This document shows, in pieces, positions 44,245 through 53,562 of a stretch of 64,000 bases of DNA; the stretch's first letter is position 1; each line of letters starts with the position of its first letter. The translations under genes were made by a program, and so were the position numbers. Under the pieces are notes generated by a model. It was not told the origin of the DNA. It ran no database searches and saw only the letters and a list, made by a program, of their open reading frames with translations. The DNA is from Pirellulaceae bacterium (GTDB taxonomy: Bacteria; Planctomycetota; Planctomycetia; Pirellulales; Pirellulaceae). The stretch is from assembly GCA_019636375.1 (NCBI GenBank), contig JAHBXS010000002.1, positions 461,621-525,620 on the forward strand. Direction: 5' to 3'.

Positions 44245-46992
44245 CTAATGGTTAACCACGAATTCCTTGGTGTTGATCAGGGTCCACAAGACTCCGGACA
44301 ACCCCTCGCGAATTGATTTTGATTCTTCGATAAACCGCTGGCAACGTTCGATTTCGGCAGTAGTCGGAAAACGAGAAACCGTTCGCAAGTAGGCTTCTTC
44401 GATCATCTCGGTGACGCTCGAAGTCGCCCTTGGTTGATTTAACGAATCGAGTTGTGCTTGTCGCTCGGAGATTCGTGTAGTGACCTTTTCAATCCGTTCT
44501 TCGAGTTCAGCGGGGACATCTCGACCGGCGTTGACCAAGACTTCACGACGCTGAGTCTGACGTTTTAGTTGTTGGCGTTCTTGATTCAGTTGGTTGCGAA
44601 GTTCGTTGAGTTGCCGAGGGTTGATTTCAGGGCCGACGACTTGGCTAACCCAGCCTTCACGGTCGGCAATCCATTGATGAACATCTCGATCATTTTGAAT
44701 ATAAACGGTTTGAATCAAACTCGTCTCATCGGAGCGATCGCAATCACAATTGTTGCTGCGGGTTGACCGACCGAAAGCGGTCAGTGCAAAGGCGTTATTG
44801 CGGTTGCCGCGAGCCGCGCGGCCGTAGGTTGTGCCTGGCACTGAAACTGCCCGATCGTTTACTTCTTGCAAAAACTGCGAGTTGTCTCGATCATTCGCGC
44901 TGGCTTGGGCGATGCTGTCGACGACCAACTCGGCGGGCAAACGGCGCGGTAGAGCGCGGCTAAAGTTCCGCTCGTCGGCGGCATTGGCACCGACCGGTTG
45001 CCAACTTGTTTGATACGTTCGGCTGTTGGCGATCTCGCGATGGACCCATTTCATATCGAAGCCGCTGGCGATGAACCCTTCGGCGAGATAATCCAGTAGC
45101 GCCGGGTTGCTGGGAGGATTCGCTGAGTTGAGATCATCGACGGGGTTGACGATTCCGAATCCAAAATACCGAGCCCACACGCGGTTGACGTAAACACGCG
45201 CGAAGTAAGGGTTATCAGCCGCCTCGGTCCAATCCATCAAAAGTTCTCGGACGTCATCGGAGTTCTTGAATGAAACTCTAGGCCCACCCAGAATCTGCGC
45301 ATCGGTGTAGTAAAGTGGCCCACGATTTCCGCGCCCGCGTTCGGCCTGATTTCGTTCCGCACGTGGAAGTCGCGGCTTGGTGATTTGGAGATAGGGAAAC
45401 GGCATCACTCCACCAGCTCGAATGGCATCGCGGGCCATCCGTTGGGCTTGGTTGTCGAACCGCTTTCCTTCCAAATTTAAATCGGCCATGATCCGCTGAT
45501 AATCGGCCTTTTCTTCAGGCGTACTGCCATTACCGCGGGCGATTTCCATCCCAGTGAAAAATCGAGAAAATTCCGCAAAGTCTTGCTGGGTCCAGCGATC
45601 AAAAGGGTGCTTGTGGCATTGAGCACATTGGATTTGCAGGCCTAAAAAGTTCTGAGCATAGGCAATGGCCCGCGAGTCTTTGTCTTGATTGTCGTTTCGC
45701 ATCCAGTAGTACGGCATCTCTGCGCGAACGACAAAAGGATCTGTCTGTCCGCTGCGAGCCATCTCACTCATTGTCGAGCAAAAGTCGTACAGCGACTCGT
45801 CAGATTGCCGACTGTGGGAGACGACCAAGCCCGCGACGATCTCGTTATACGGCACGTTGTCAGCGACTCTGTGGCGAATCCAATCGAACCACTGTTGTGA
45901 GGCAATCGGTGAGTTCGTGCGATTGAGTTCTTCCGTGTTATTGCCGCTAATGTCACACAAAAAAGTTGTTTGCCAGCTGATGTATGCGGGGGTTTCCAGT
46001 AATTCGTCAATCTTGCGGGCTCGTTTGTCGGGGCTGGAATCTGCCAAGAACTGACGAATGCTTTCAGGAGACGGTAACGTTCCGGCAATATCTAACGAGA
46101 CACGCCGCAGAAAAGTCAGATCGTCGGCCAATTCTGAGCGAGGCAAATTTAGAAGCCTTAATTTCTCGCCGACGAAGCGATCGATTTCAGTTTCGCCATC
46201 ACCCGCCGACGCGATACGGAGATCCGGTAAATCTTGGACGGGATAGGGTCGCAGAACCGGGATCGCAGTGACGCCGTTGTCGTAAAACACGACTACATGC
46301 GTATCGCCAAAACCACCGCTCGTAACTAGGCCAGTTTCATCGACGGAGCAGACGGCAAGGTCATTCGCTTGGAATCGCGAGAGGGCGGTCACATCTTCGC
46401 GGGTTCCGTCTTCCCAAACGGAGATGACCTGCAGAGTCGTTTGTTGGTTGGATTCGGAAAAATTCAAGGCAGCGGGAACGACTTCGAGTGCCAGCAACTT
46501 CACAGGCTCGGTCGTCGGTGGTGCTCCTTTCTCGATCCACGCCTTCAACACCCGGTACTGCCAACTGTCTTCCGCAAAGATTTTACCGCCACCGTGTTCG
46601 TCGATTCCGGAAGGTTTGGTTAAGACGAGGCTATCTTCAACGCTTTCGAGATCCACTCGGCCTCGACCGTCAGCCAGAAGTGCAAGATGATCGGCGGCGA
46701 AGTCATATCCAAACAACGATAGTTGCAGCCCCCCCTGCCCTTGAAACGAACCATGACAATTGCGGTTATTACAGCCGACTCGCCCGAGCAAGGGCGAAAT
46801 ATGTTTTTGAAAGTCGACGGAGTCCAGCGGTGACTCCGACATTACGCGCTGGTCAACTCCAGGGAGCAAAAGGGACTTTTCGGTCTGAGCCAAACCCGAT
46901 GCGGCGAAAAAAACAACGCCCCCAACGGTGCACGCAACTTTGATGATGACCGACAGTCTGACGCCAAGAACCGACTGTTGTGGTGAAGTCAT
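44245..46992 (-). CDS. DUF1549/DUF1553 protein with cytochrome-like N-terminus
   Basis: This is a 915-residue exported planctomycete protein. A signal segment (VIIKVACTVGGVVFFAASGLAQ) is followed by a cytochrome-like region with CNNRNCHG, a CxxxxCH variant usual in this family instead of CxxCH, then a bacterial Ig-like BIG2 segment (about 185-265), DUF1549 (about 285-500, with QCAQCHKHPFDRWTQQDF providing a true CxxCH) and DUF1553 (about 590-900). A haem-linked redox role is likely but unproven. The frame extends to 47076, overlapping the upstream gene by 71 bases through a low-complexity Lys/Thr tract; ATG 46992 removes the overlap and starts just before the signal segment. Confidence 0.9.
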   Translation of the reverse strand: MTSPQQSVLGVRLSVIIKVACTVGGVVFFAASGLAQTEKSLLLPGVDQRVMSESPLDSVDFQKHISPLLGRVGCNNRNCHGSFQGQGGLQLSLFGYDFAADHLALLADGRGRVDLESVEDSLVLTKPSGIDEHGGGKIFAEDSWQYRVLKAWIEKGAPPTTEPVKLLALEVVPAALNFSESNQQTTLQVISVWEDGTREDVTALSRFQANDLAVCSVDETGLVTSGGFGDTHVVVFYDNGVTAIPVLRPYPVQDLPDLRIASAGDGETEIDRFVGEKLRLLNLPRSELADDLTFLRRVSLDIAGTLPSPESIRQFLADSSPDKRARKIDELLETPAYISWQTTFLCDISGNNTEELNRTNSPIASQQWFDWIRHRVADNVPYNEIVAGLVVSHSRQSDESLYDFCSTMSEMARSGQTDPFVVRAEMPYYWMRNDNQDKDSRAIAYAQNFLGLQIQCAQCHKHPFDRWTQQDFAEFSRFFTGMEIARGNGSTPEEKADYQRIMADLNLEGKRFDNQAQRMARDAIRAGGVMPFPYLQITKPRLPRAERNQAERGRGNRGPLYYTDAQILGGPRVSFKNSDDVRELLMDWTEAADNPYFARVYVNRVWARYFGFGIVNPVDDLNSANPPSNPALLDYLAEGFIASGFDMKWVHREIANSRTYQTSWQPVGANAADERNFSRALPRRLPAELVVDSIAQASANDRDNSQFLQEVNDRAVSVPGTTYGRAARGNRNNAFALTAFGRSTRSNNCDCDRSDETSLIQTVYIQNDRDVHQWIADREGWVSQVVGPEINPRQLNELRNQLNQERQQLKRQTQRREVLVNAGRDVPAELEERIEKVTTRISERQAQLDSLNQPRATSSVTEMIEEAYLRTVSRFPTTAEIERCQRFIEESKSIREGLSGVLWTLINTKEFVVNH

Positions 46993-47005
46993 TGTTTTGA
47001 GTAAC

Positions 47006-47797
47006 CTAATCGTTGTCGTTTTCGTTGTCTTTGTCTTTGTCTTTGTCGGAATCGTTTTTTTGCCGACCAAAGCCACGATTGAAACCTGGACGAGCAGGAC
47101 TGTTTTGGCTGCTGCGTTTTGCTCGCTGGATCATTTGATCGATGCGGGATTCCAGATTCGGGTCGTCCTCTGCCATTTCGGCCTTAACTCGTTCGAGTCG
47201 AGCCAACCGGGCCTCGGCGACTTTGATGTCCAATTCAAGATTTGCGACACTTAGTTCACGACGCTGTTGCAGCAACTCTCGCATGCGTTGGCGTAGTTCA
47301 TCTGTTTCCGCTTGTGTCGCGATTTGAGCACTGACGATGTCGATGCTCTTCTGATTCTTCCACATCTCCAAAGCGTTGGGATATCGATCGGAGTCTCGTT
47401 GTTTGACCATGTTTAAGCGGTCGACTTCCATCGCCAGCGAACCGAGAGCTTGTCGATACTGGGCAGCGTTGTTTTTTTCGAGAGCATTCATGAGGCGAAG
47501 AACTTGCGGGTGGTGCTCTTTGACAAATTCAAGTGCCCTTTCGTTGCGGACTTTTTCCATTTCCGCCATGCGTCCAGCCATTGAAGAACGCCCCCGTTGA
47601 TTACCGGTGCCCCCGTCGTCTTTGCGGTCCGTCGAACCGCGAGCGGGTGGTTGACGCTCAGTGCCTTGGCGATCTGTGCCTTGGCGGCCTCCCTGATTTT
47701 TGTCCTGAGCCCACGCGGTCTGTGCTCCAAGCACGATCAACAAAACGGCAAAGAGAAGACCAGACAGAAATAATCGCTGATGTTTGATAAAGAGCAT
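47006..47797 (-). CDS. Exported coiled-coil protein of a planctomycete ECF operon
   Basis: This 263-residue protein has a clean signal peptide (LLFAVLLIVLGAQTAWAQ, cut after about 30). It then has a Gly/Arg/Gln-rich low-complexity linker (32-72) and a long charged helical region (about 75-225) that should form a coiled coil. The tail alternates Asp, Lys and Asn (DSDKDKDKDNENDND). No enzyme motif is present. It lies between the anti-sigma gene and the DUF1549/DUF1553 gene, and similar proteins occupy this slot in other planctomycetes. It may help assemble or sense the exported complex; that is inference. The tail-coding DNA is a simple repeat (GACAAAGACAAAG), which explains the spurious overlap with the next frame. 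Confidence 0.8.
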   Translation of the reverse strand: MLFIKHQRLFLSGLLFAVLLIVLGAQTAWAQDKNQGGRQGTDRQGTERQPPARGSTDRKDDGGTGNQRGRSSMAGRMAEMEKVRNERALEFVKEHHPQVLRLMNALEKNNAAQYRQALGSLAMEVDRLNMVKQRDSDRYPNALEMWKNQKSIDIVSAQIATQAETDELRQRMRELLQQRRELSVANLELDIKVAEARLARLERVKAEMAEDDPNLESRIDQMIQRAKRSSQNSPARPGFNRGFGRQKNDSDKDKDKDNENDND

Positions 47798-47898
47798 AAC
47801 GTTAGGTCCTCTGGCCTAGGTATCGACTTGGCGTCAGAAAAATCAAGTCTAGTCGCGTATGCAAAATGTTTCCAGCGTAAAAAACGGGTCAGAAAGGG

Positions 47899-48519
47899 CT
47901 ATTTAAGATGTCCAAGATCATCTTCGTCCAAATAACTCATCGCGGATGCAAGCCAATTTTCGGTATCAGCATCCAAATAGACGAATTCTGCTTCATCGTC
48001 ATCGTCATTGTCATCGAACTCGGCGTCGTCTGCAGTATATTCGGCTTCGTCGATGACATTTTCCGCCCAGATCAATGCTAACTTGTTGTCTATATTTGAC
48101 GTGGATTTGTCTGCCAAATTTTGCCAAATCGCAATGCCGAGCAACAAGGTGGCTGCAACCGCCGCCAAGACACTGATCGGACTCAACCAACTCTGTCCAA
48201 AGTTTGGCAGTGAAGAGGACCGGTCTGGCGCGACTACGTGTTCGATTCGAGGCGAGGCAACTCCGTCAAACTGTTTGTTTGCAAGAATATCAACATCCAC
48301 AAACGGTTGCCTCTGGAAAGCCAACTCGGCCTGAATCGTCAAGTCAAGCATTTTGGCAACGGCATTTTGCGCGTCGACATCAGACTCCAATTGACGTTCA
48401 AACGTATCGCGAGCCGCCCCGTCGAGTTCTTCGGCGAGAAATTGAAAAGCCAGCCACTCCAGGTCGGATAAACCCTGTGTCGCAAGCTCTCGCGATTTGT
48501 TCATTGATTTACGATTCAT
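47899..48519 (-). CDS. Putative anti-sigma factor, single-pass membrane protein
   Basis: These 206 residues contain an N-terminal helical cytoplasmic part (SDLEWLAFQFLAEELDG...), one membrane helix at about 112-132 (SPISVLAAVAATLLLGIAIW) and an extracytoplasmic tail that is very acidic (FDDNDDDDEAEF). The start overlaps the ECF sigma gene by 11 bases, which implies translational coupling. Position and topology fit an anti-sigma factor; the zinc-binding HxxxCxxC motif is missing, as in many planctomycete anti-sigmas. It would hold the sigma factor at the membrane until an envelope signal releases it. Confidence 0.75.
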   Translation of the reverse strand: MNRKSMNKSRELATQGLSDLEWLAFQFLAEELDGAARDTFERQLESDVDAQNAVAKMLDLTIQAELAFQRQPFVDVDILANKQFDGVASPRIEHVVAPDRSSSLPNFGQSWLSPISVLAAVAATLLLGIAIWQNLADKSTSNIDNKLALIWAENVIDEAEYTADDAEFDDNDDDDEAEFVYLDADTENWLASAMSYLDEDDLGHLK

Positions 48520-49087
48520 TTTCTGTACCCAAGGAAATTTTTAACTTGCTCAACCCGCTCCGCATTCGCGTTAGGACGGTGCCCAACGGGATTTGCAATT
48601 GTTCGGCGATTTCGATGAACTTGAGGTTTTCGTAAATCCGCAAGCGGACGACCTGTTCTTGCTCGGGCGGTAGTTGACCTAACGCCCTCCGCACGATTTC
48701 GGCCTGCTCCTCTCGGATCACCTCGTTCGCCATCTCCTCTTTTCGGTGAGCTGACTTCCATATCGCCACCTGTTCCTGATGCCTTGTCTCAAGCGAATGG
48801 CGGCGACGGTTTTCCATCGCCACACTAAACGCCACGCGAAAGAGCCAACTCCGAAGTGAATCGGGGGCAACCCCTCCGCCTTGGTCGATCAATTTTGATA
48901 GAGTCGTCTGCACGGCATCGTTTGCCGCCGAGTCGTCCCTCAAAATTCCCAGCAGGAAATGATACAAATCCCGCTGGTACCGCTCGAACATCTCGACGAC
49001 TCGGTCGTCGTTCAAACGGCTGGCCTCTCTCTCAACCAATTTTTGTTTCCCGCTGCCTGCTTGTGTCGAATTTTGATAAGTCATCAC
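48509..49087 (-). CDS. ECF RNA polymerase sigma factor
   Basis: This 192-residue extracytoplasmic-function sigma factor has region 2 at about 30-100 (FERYQRDLYHFLLGILRDDSAANDAVQTTLSKL, then SLRSWLFRVAFSVAMENRRR). Region 4 is at about 130-185 (ALGQLPPEQEQVVRLRIYENLKFIEIAEQLQIPLGTVLTRMRSGLSKLK), with the helix-turn-helix that reads the -35 element. It leads a five-gene minus-strand operon with its anti-sigma, a coiled-coil exported protein, a DUF1549/DUF1553 protein and a DUF1501 protein. Autoregulation from the 368-base upstream gap is likely. Confidence 0.93.
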   Translation of the reverse strand: MMTYQNSTQAGSGKQKLVEREASRLNDDRVVEMFERYQRDLYHFLLGILRDDSAANDAVQTTLSKLIDQGGGVAPDSLRSWLFRVAFSVAMENRRRHSLETRHQEQVAIWKSAHRKEEMANEVIREEQAEIVRRALGQLPPEQEQVVRLRIYENLKFIEIAEQLQIPLGTVLTRMRSGLSKLKISLGTENES

Positions 49088-49115
49088 AAGTTACGCCGGA
49101 AACTGACTCTATGAC

Positions 49116-49190
49116 AAGACGGTTTAAAACAGAAAATATTTGCAATTTCGCAGGCTGTTTTAAGCCGCAAAATATGCAAATCTGGGCAGT
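49116..49190. promoter_or_regulatory. Imperfect direct repeats upstream of the ECF operon
   Basis: Two ~32-base stretches in the gap before the sigma gene share TTTAA, AAAATAT and TGCAA/ATGCAAAT blocks followed by a GCAG. The first also forms TTAAAACA...TGTTTTAA with its neighbour. They may be operator or promoter elements. The rest of the gap (49191-49455) shows no gene; the permease promoter should lie there. Confidence 0.3.
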
Positions 49191-49455
49191 TTAAGGCAAG
49201 TTTACGCCTTGATCCCCCTAGAAAACAGGTTTTTCGCTCGCATTCGATGGGTTTTCAATAAGAATACCGGCGAATAAACCGGGTTGCCGAAGACCTGGAC
49301 ACCGCTTCAAGTCCCCACTAAAGCCGATTTTCAGGTTAATCGAACGACCGACCTTGCCGAATTGGACCTACTGAAAAAGTTAGCGATTTTCGTTATTCTG
49401 GTGGACGGTTGGTAGTATTTAAAGTCCCAGATGTTGTCTCCTTCGTAGGAAAACG

Positions 49456-51267
49456 GTGTTCGCAGGTCCAATTTTTACTCGAGAAGCAGTCGTTTCGCCT
49501 CGGCGTCCCCGTTTATTCGTGATGCGTGGGGTGTACGGGACTGCGCTTTTGATTTTGATCTCGACCGCCTGGATGATCATTGCCGGGACCCAAGTCGTCC
49601 GAAATATCAGCGACATGGCAAGGTTTGGGGCGATTTTGTTCCAAATTTTGGTTCCTCTACAAATGGCACTGCTGATGTTCATGTCGGCCATTCAGGCAGC
49701 AAGTAACGTCTCTGTGGAAAAAGACCGCCAGACGCTAGTGCTTCTCTTAATGACTCGGATGTCCAACACCGAATTGGTCTTGGGAAAACTTTTTTCTGCG
49801 TTGCTTTCGGTCGGCAGCTTGTTACTAACGTCCGCCCCGATTTTGATGTTAGTCGTTTTGTTTGGTGGAACAAGTTTTCAGCAAGTGGGTTGGTCACTGG
49901 CTGTAACGCTTACAACTTGCCTCCTAGCCGGAAGTCTCGGCACGATGATCGGCTACTGGCGAGAAAAAACCTTTCAATCGCTTGCGTTGGTTCTGTTGGT
50001 GATCGCCATTTGGGTCGGCTCTTGGGAGGGATTATCGCAGACAGGAATTTCAGTCGGTGGAATTTCCGCCGAGCGAATCGCACAAGCGATGAGTCCAATC
50101 CAAGCGATTTTAAGTGCCAGTCGTCCGACGATTGTGGAATCATGGCAAACAGATGTCGTTCCCTACCTCGTGTCATCATTGGCACTTGCGTTAATCGTGA
50201 TTGGGATCGCTATTGCCCGCGTGCGAGTTTGGAATCCGAACCGCGAAGCCCGCCCTCGTCAACAAGAGGCCGAGTTCAGCAGCGTCAATATCTACGGCGA
50301 AGTCGCCGCCGGAAAAGAATCCGAATCACAAACAGCCCCCACGTTGACGCAACTCGTAAACCGCAAAAGCCGCCCCGTGTGGAACAACCCCATTTTGTGG
50401 CGCGAAATGATGACTTGGGCGTACGGCAAGAAAATCTTGTTCATCCGCCTCGCTTATTGGTTGGCGGCGTTTGCCGTGATGGCTGCTCTTTATTGGGCCG
50501 TGACATCGGGAGTTGCTACACGAGCGACGCGAGCAACAACCGTCACCGTGCCACTGGTCGCTCAAGCGTTGGCACCGCTGATGCTGGTAAGTCTTGTGAT
50601 CTTAACGGCTCTTGCGGTTTCTTCGATTACGACAGAAAGGGATGGAAAGGCGATCGATTTGTTGATGGTAACTGACATTTCGCCAAAAGAATTTTTGTTT
50701 GGAAAACTGCTGGGTGTGCTTTACCTCGGGACTGACTTGATTTTATTGCCGCTGCTCATGTGCGGTTATTTGTGGTGGAATCAAGCACTTTCGACCGAGA
50801 ATTTTTTATTCGTTGTGTTGGGGATGCTAATCCTGAACATATTCGTTGCGGCCCTGGGGATTCATTGCGGTATGTCGTATGCCAGCACGCGAACGGCGAT
50901 TAGTGTCAGCCTGGGTACTGTGTTCTTTTTGTTTTTAGGTGTAGTGACATGCATGGTGATGCTGGTCTCCTTCACCGGTAACTTAGAGGCACAATTGGCT
51001 CCGTTTTTGGCTTGTATCGTGGGGGGAGCTGTCGGACTTTACGTCGCCTTGGGTTGGCAGAATCCGTCGCCCGCTTTGGCATTGGCGTCAATGATCTTGC
51101 CCTTTGCAATGTTTTACACGATCACTAGTATGCTGTTGGGACATTTTGCGTCAGTAATTATCGTGGTGGCGTTCACTTATGGGTTTGCAACGACGGCAAT
51201 GTTAGTGCCGCGGCTTACCGAATTTCGGATTTCAACGGGACGGTCGAAAACGGGTGAAGCAGAGTAA
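49456..51267 (+). CDS. Fused double ABC-2 type permease
   Basis: This 603-residue membrane protein is made of two ABC-2 permease halves in one chain. Each half has the signature helix-loop: SVEKDRQTLVLLLMTRMSNTELVLGKLFSALL (about 90-120) and TTERDGKAIDLLMVTDISPKEFLFGKLLGVLYL (about 393-425). About 12 membrane segments are visible, with a charged cytoplasmic linker (about 255-310). ABC-2 permeases need an ATP-binding partner, which is not adjacent on either side. The GTG start has a GTAGGA site 6 bases upstream. The exporter's substrate is unknown. It is followed 17 bases later by two CNNM-type genes, probably in one transcript. Confidence 0.85.
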   Translation: MFAGPIFTREAVVSPRRPRLFVMRGVYGTALLILISTAWMIIAGTQVVRNISDMARFGAILFQILVPLQMALLMFMSAIQAASNVSVEKDRQTLVLLLMTRMSNTELVLGKLFSALLSVGSLLLTSAPILMLVVLFGGTSFQQVGWSLAVTLTTCLLAGSLGTMIGYWREKTFQSLALVLLVIAIWVGSWEGLSQTGISVGGISAERIAQAMSPIQAILSASRPTIVESWQTDVVPYLVSSLALALIVIGIAIARVRVWNPNREARPRQQEAEFSSVNIYGEVAAGKESESQTAPTLTQLVNRKSRPVWNNPILWREMMTWAYGKKILFIRLAYWLAAFAVMAALYWAVTSGVATRATRATTVTVPLVAQALAPLMLVSLVILTALAVSSITTERDGKAIDLLMVTDISPKEFLFGKLLGVLYLGTDLILLPLLMCGYLWWNQALSTENFLFVVLGMLILNIFVAALGIHCGMSYASTRTAISVSLGTVFFLFLGVVTCMVMLVSFTGNLEAQLAPFLACIVGGAVGLYVALGWQNPSPALALASMILPFAMFYTITSMLLGHFASVIIVVAFTYGFATTAMLVPRLTEFRISTGRSKTGEAE

Positions 51268-51284
51268 GCTCCGTTTTCTCAATC

Positions 51285-52547
51285 ATGGAATTGTTTTACA
51301 AACTCGCTCCCTTTCTCGCTGCGATGCTCGTTCTGCTCGTGGGCTCGGCTTTTTTTTCCTCGAGCGAGGCCGCTCTATTTTCGCTCCGTCCGACGGACCG
51401 AAGAAAAATGCAGCGAGGAACCAGACGCGAACGGTTGGCAGTCAAGTTGTTAGATGAATCTGAACTTCTTCTGGCAACGATTCTGTTCTGCAATTTGGTG
51501 ATCAATCTCGCGTTTTTCTCGCTGGGAGCGATTTGTTCGATGCGAATCGAAGGCTCTGGAGACTGGCTGGCGGCCGGATTTGTTATCGGCACTCTGTTGA
51601 TGGTGGTCGTGTTTGGCGAAATGATTCCAAAAACTCTGGGAGTTCTCGCACCCGTTCGCCTGGCCCGACTTGTTGCCGAACCGCTGTCACTTTTAACACG
51701 GTTGTTGGGCCGAATCGAACCAGCAGTTTTGTCAGTTAATCGAGTCGCGCAAAGAATTTTCTGGCCTGGTCTGCGTCGTGAGGCGGCGTTAGAAGTCGGC
51801 GACATCGAGCGAGCAATCGAAATTTCAGGTGCTGATGCGTCTTTGATTCGACATGAACAAGCGGTGTTGGCGAACATCGTCCAGCTCTCTGAAATTCGCG
51901 TCGATGAATGGATGCGGCCCAGAACTCAGTTCGATCCGTTTCGCCCTCCGGTGAGCCTCGCAGATTTAAAAGGAACTGTACCCAAGGGCGGGTACTTGTT
52001 TATTACCGAGTCGAACAATGACGAAATTGAACGGGCGATCAGGCTCGACAACTGCTTCGAACTCCCCAATGAGCACCTCGAGCGGCTCGGAGAACCGGTG
52101 TTGTATTTGCCGTGGTGCGCGACGGTTGCCGATGCCCTGCAAGGCATGTCGGCTCGCGACCGAGAAGTAACCGTGATTGTCAACGAGCTCGGTGAAACGA
52201 TCGGTCTTTTGACCATCGAAGATATTCTGGAGACGATTTTCACCTACTCACCAAGTCGCAGCCGGATGTTGTTGAACCGAAATCCACTGCATCCGATTGA
52301 GGAAGGCAGGTGGATTGTCGCCGGGATCATGAGCTTGCGACAACTGGCACGACGACTGGATGTTGATATTCCGCGCACTCACAGCATCACGGTGGCAGGA
52401 GTGATTCAGGAGGAGATGCAGCGATTGGCCGAAACCGGCGATGAATGCATTTGGGGGCCGTTCCATTTTCGAGTGATCGAGGTTGGTGAACGGGGCAATA
52501 TCGTCGTTGAATTGCAGTTGGTTCCCTATCGCGAGGAGGGAAGCTAA
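51285..52547 (+). CDS. CNNM/CBS-domain membrane protein (CorC/HlyC family), first copy
   Basis: A 420-residue protein with the CNNM (DUF21) membrane domain of 3-4 helices (about 5-190), marked by FFSSSEAALFSL and VVFGEMIPKTLGVLAPVRLA. A CBS pair (about 200-325, with TVIVNELGETIGLLTIEDILETIF) and a C-terminal CorC/HlyC domain (about 335-415, ending FRVIEVGERGNIVVELQLV) follow. Bacterial relatives export Mg2+ or Co2+ or regulate metal balance. The stop codon overlaps the start of the second copy by 1 base, so translation is coupled. Confidence 0.9.
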   Translation: MELFYKLAPFLAAMLVLLVGSAFFSSSEAALFSLRPTDRRKMQRGTRRERLAVKLLDESELLLATILFCNLVINLAFFSLGAICSMRIEGSGDWLAAGFVIGTLLMVVVFGEMIPKTLGVLAPVRLARLVAEPLSLLTRLLGRIEPAVLSVNRVAQRIFWPGLRREAALEVGDIERAIEISGADASLIRHEQAVLANIVQLSEIRVDEWMRPRTQFDPFRPPVSLADLKGTVPKGGYLFITESNNDEIERAIRLDNCFELPNEHLERLGEPVLYLPWCATVADALQGMSARDREVTVIVNELGETIGLLTIEDILETIFTYSPSRSRMLLNRNPLHPIEEGRWIVAGIMSLRQLARRLDVDIPRTHSITVAGVIQEEMQRLAETGDECIWGPFHFRVIEVGERGNIVVELQLVPYREEGS

Positions 52548-53536
52548 TGTTGATTTGGGCTGGGGTTTTGTTCGTCCTTGGATTAGGGTTCAGCGCTTTT
52601 TGCAGTGGCACTGAAACCGCCTTTTATCGCTCCAGTCGCGTGAAACTTGTGATGAGCGTGATGGAGGGTGATCGAATCGGCAAACTCCTGGCCTGGTTCT
52701 CCAATCGACCGGCTTTTTTTGTGGCGACAATTCTGATTGCCAACAATATCGCAAACTACTTGGTGTCGTTCAGTATTACTCTCGCCGTCGTCGTACTGAT
52801 TGATCAAGGACGAAGTGGCGTATGGGAACTGATTGCAACAATCTTAATCTCGCCGATCGTTTTCATTTTTGGGGAATCATTTCCTAAATCGCTTGGCCTG
52901 CTCGCACCGAATCGATGTTTGCGAGTTGCCGCGATTCCCCTTGTGGGTGTTTCTGTGATTTTGGCACCGGCGGCAGCATTGTTGTGGGGAATCGCTCGCT
53001 TGCTGGAGAACTTCGTCGGTCAGTCGCCCGAACGAATGCAGATGACTTTGGCTCGCAAAGAAATCGAACAAGTTTTGGATGAAGGCCAACATGCGGGAAT
53101 TTTGCATCCGTCTCAACGGCAATTAACACAGAACTTTTTCTTAGTCGCCGCTCGCCCCATTCGTCAGCTTTGTATTCCGACATCGCGAATCACCGGAATC
53201 AAACCCAACACGAGTCGCGCGGCTGCGGTCCGATTTGCGCAAAGACACCGACTCGCAGATATTCCCGTCGTCGATGGCCAACAAAAGTTTGTCGGATACT
53301 ATCATCTCGTTGACTTGCTGGTGCAAGAAAACGTTGACGGCCCGTTGCCGCCACCGAAGCCCTTGCGATCACTGAATGCGGACGAAGCGTTTGGAGAAGC
53401 GATCCTGTGGATGCAAACGAATCGCGAAAGCCTTGTTCAGGTCGTCAACAAACAATCACAAATCGTTGGCTTGTTGTCAATCGATCAGTTAACGAGCCAA
53501 CTCCTAAAAGGTCCGCTCGAATCGCTGCGACGATAG
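52547..53536 (+). CDS. CNNM/CBS-domain membrane protein, second, shorter copy
   Basis: This 329-residue relative of the upstream gene has FCSGTETAFYRSSRVKL as the CNNM signature, VFIFGESFPKSLGLLAPNRCL as the conserved helix and a CBS pair at about 200-325 (QTNRESLVQVVNKQSQIVGLLSIDQLTSQLL). It lacks the C-terminal CorC/HlyC domain of its neighbour. A one-base TAATG overlap couples the two. The pair may work as a heterodimer, since CNNM proteins dimerise; this is inference from the coupling. Confidence 0.9.
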   Translation: MLIWAGVLFVLGLGFSAFCSGTETAFYRSSRVKLVMSVMEGDRIGKLLAWFSNRPAFFVATILIANNIANYLVSFSITLAVVVLIDQGRSGVWELIATILISPIVFIFGESFPKSLGLLAPNRCLRVAAIPLVGVSVILAPAAALLWGIARLLENFVGQSPERMQMTLARKEIEQVLDEGQHAGILHPSQRQLTQNFFLVAARPIRQLCIPTSRITGIKPNTSRAAAVRFAQRHRLADIPVVDGQQKFVGYYHLVDLLVQENVDGPLPPPKPLRSLNADEAFGEAILWMQTNRESLVQVVNKQSQIVGLLSIDQLTSQLLKGPLESLRR

Positions 53537-53562
53537 GCCTACCAGCCCCCGTAGCCGATTTC

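Noticed and set aside
44245..47076. Longer start of the DUF1549/DUF1553 protein at 47076
   Set aside because: The extra 28 residues are a Lys/Thr low-complexity run produced by reading the neighbour's simple-repeat tail in another frame, and they would precede an otherwise normal signal segment at ATG 46992.
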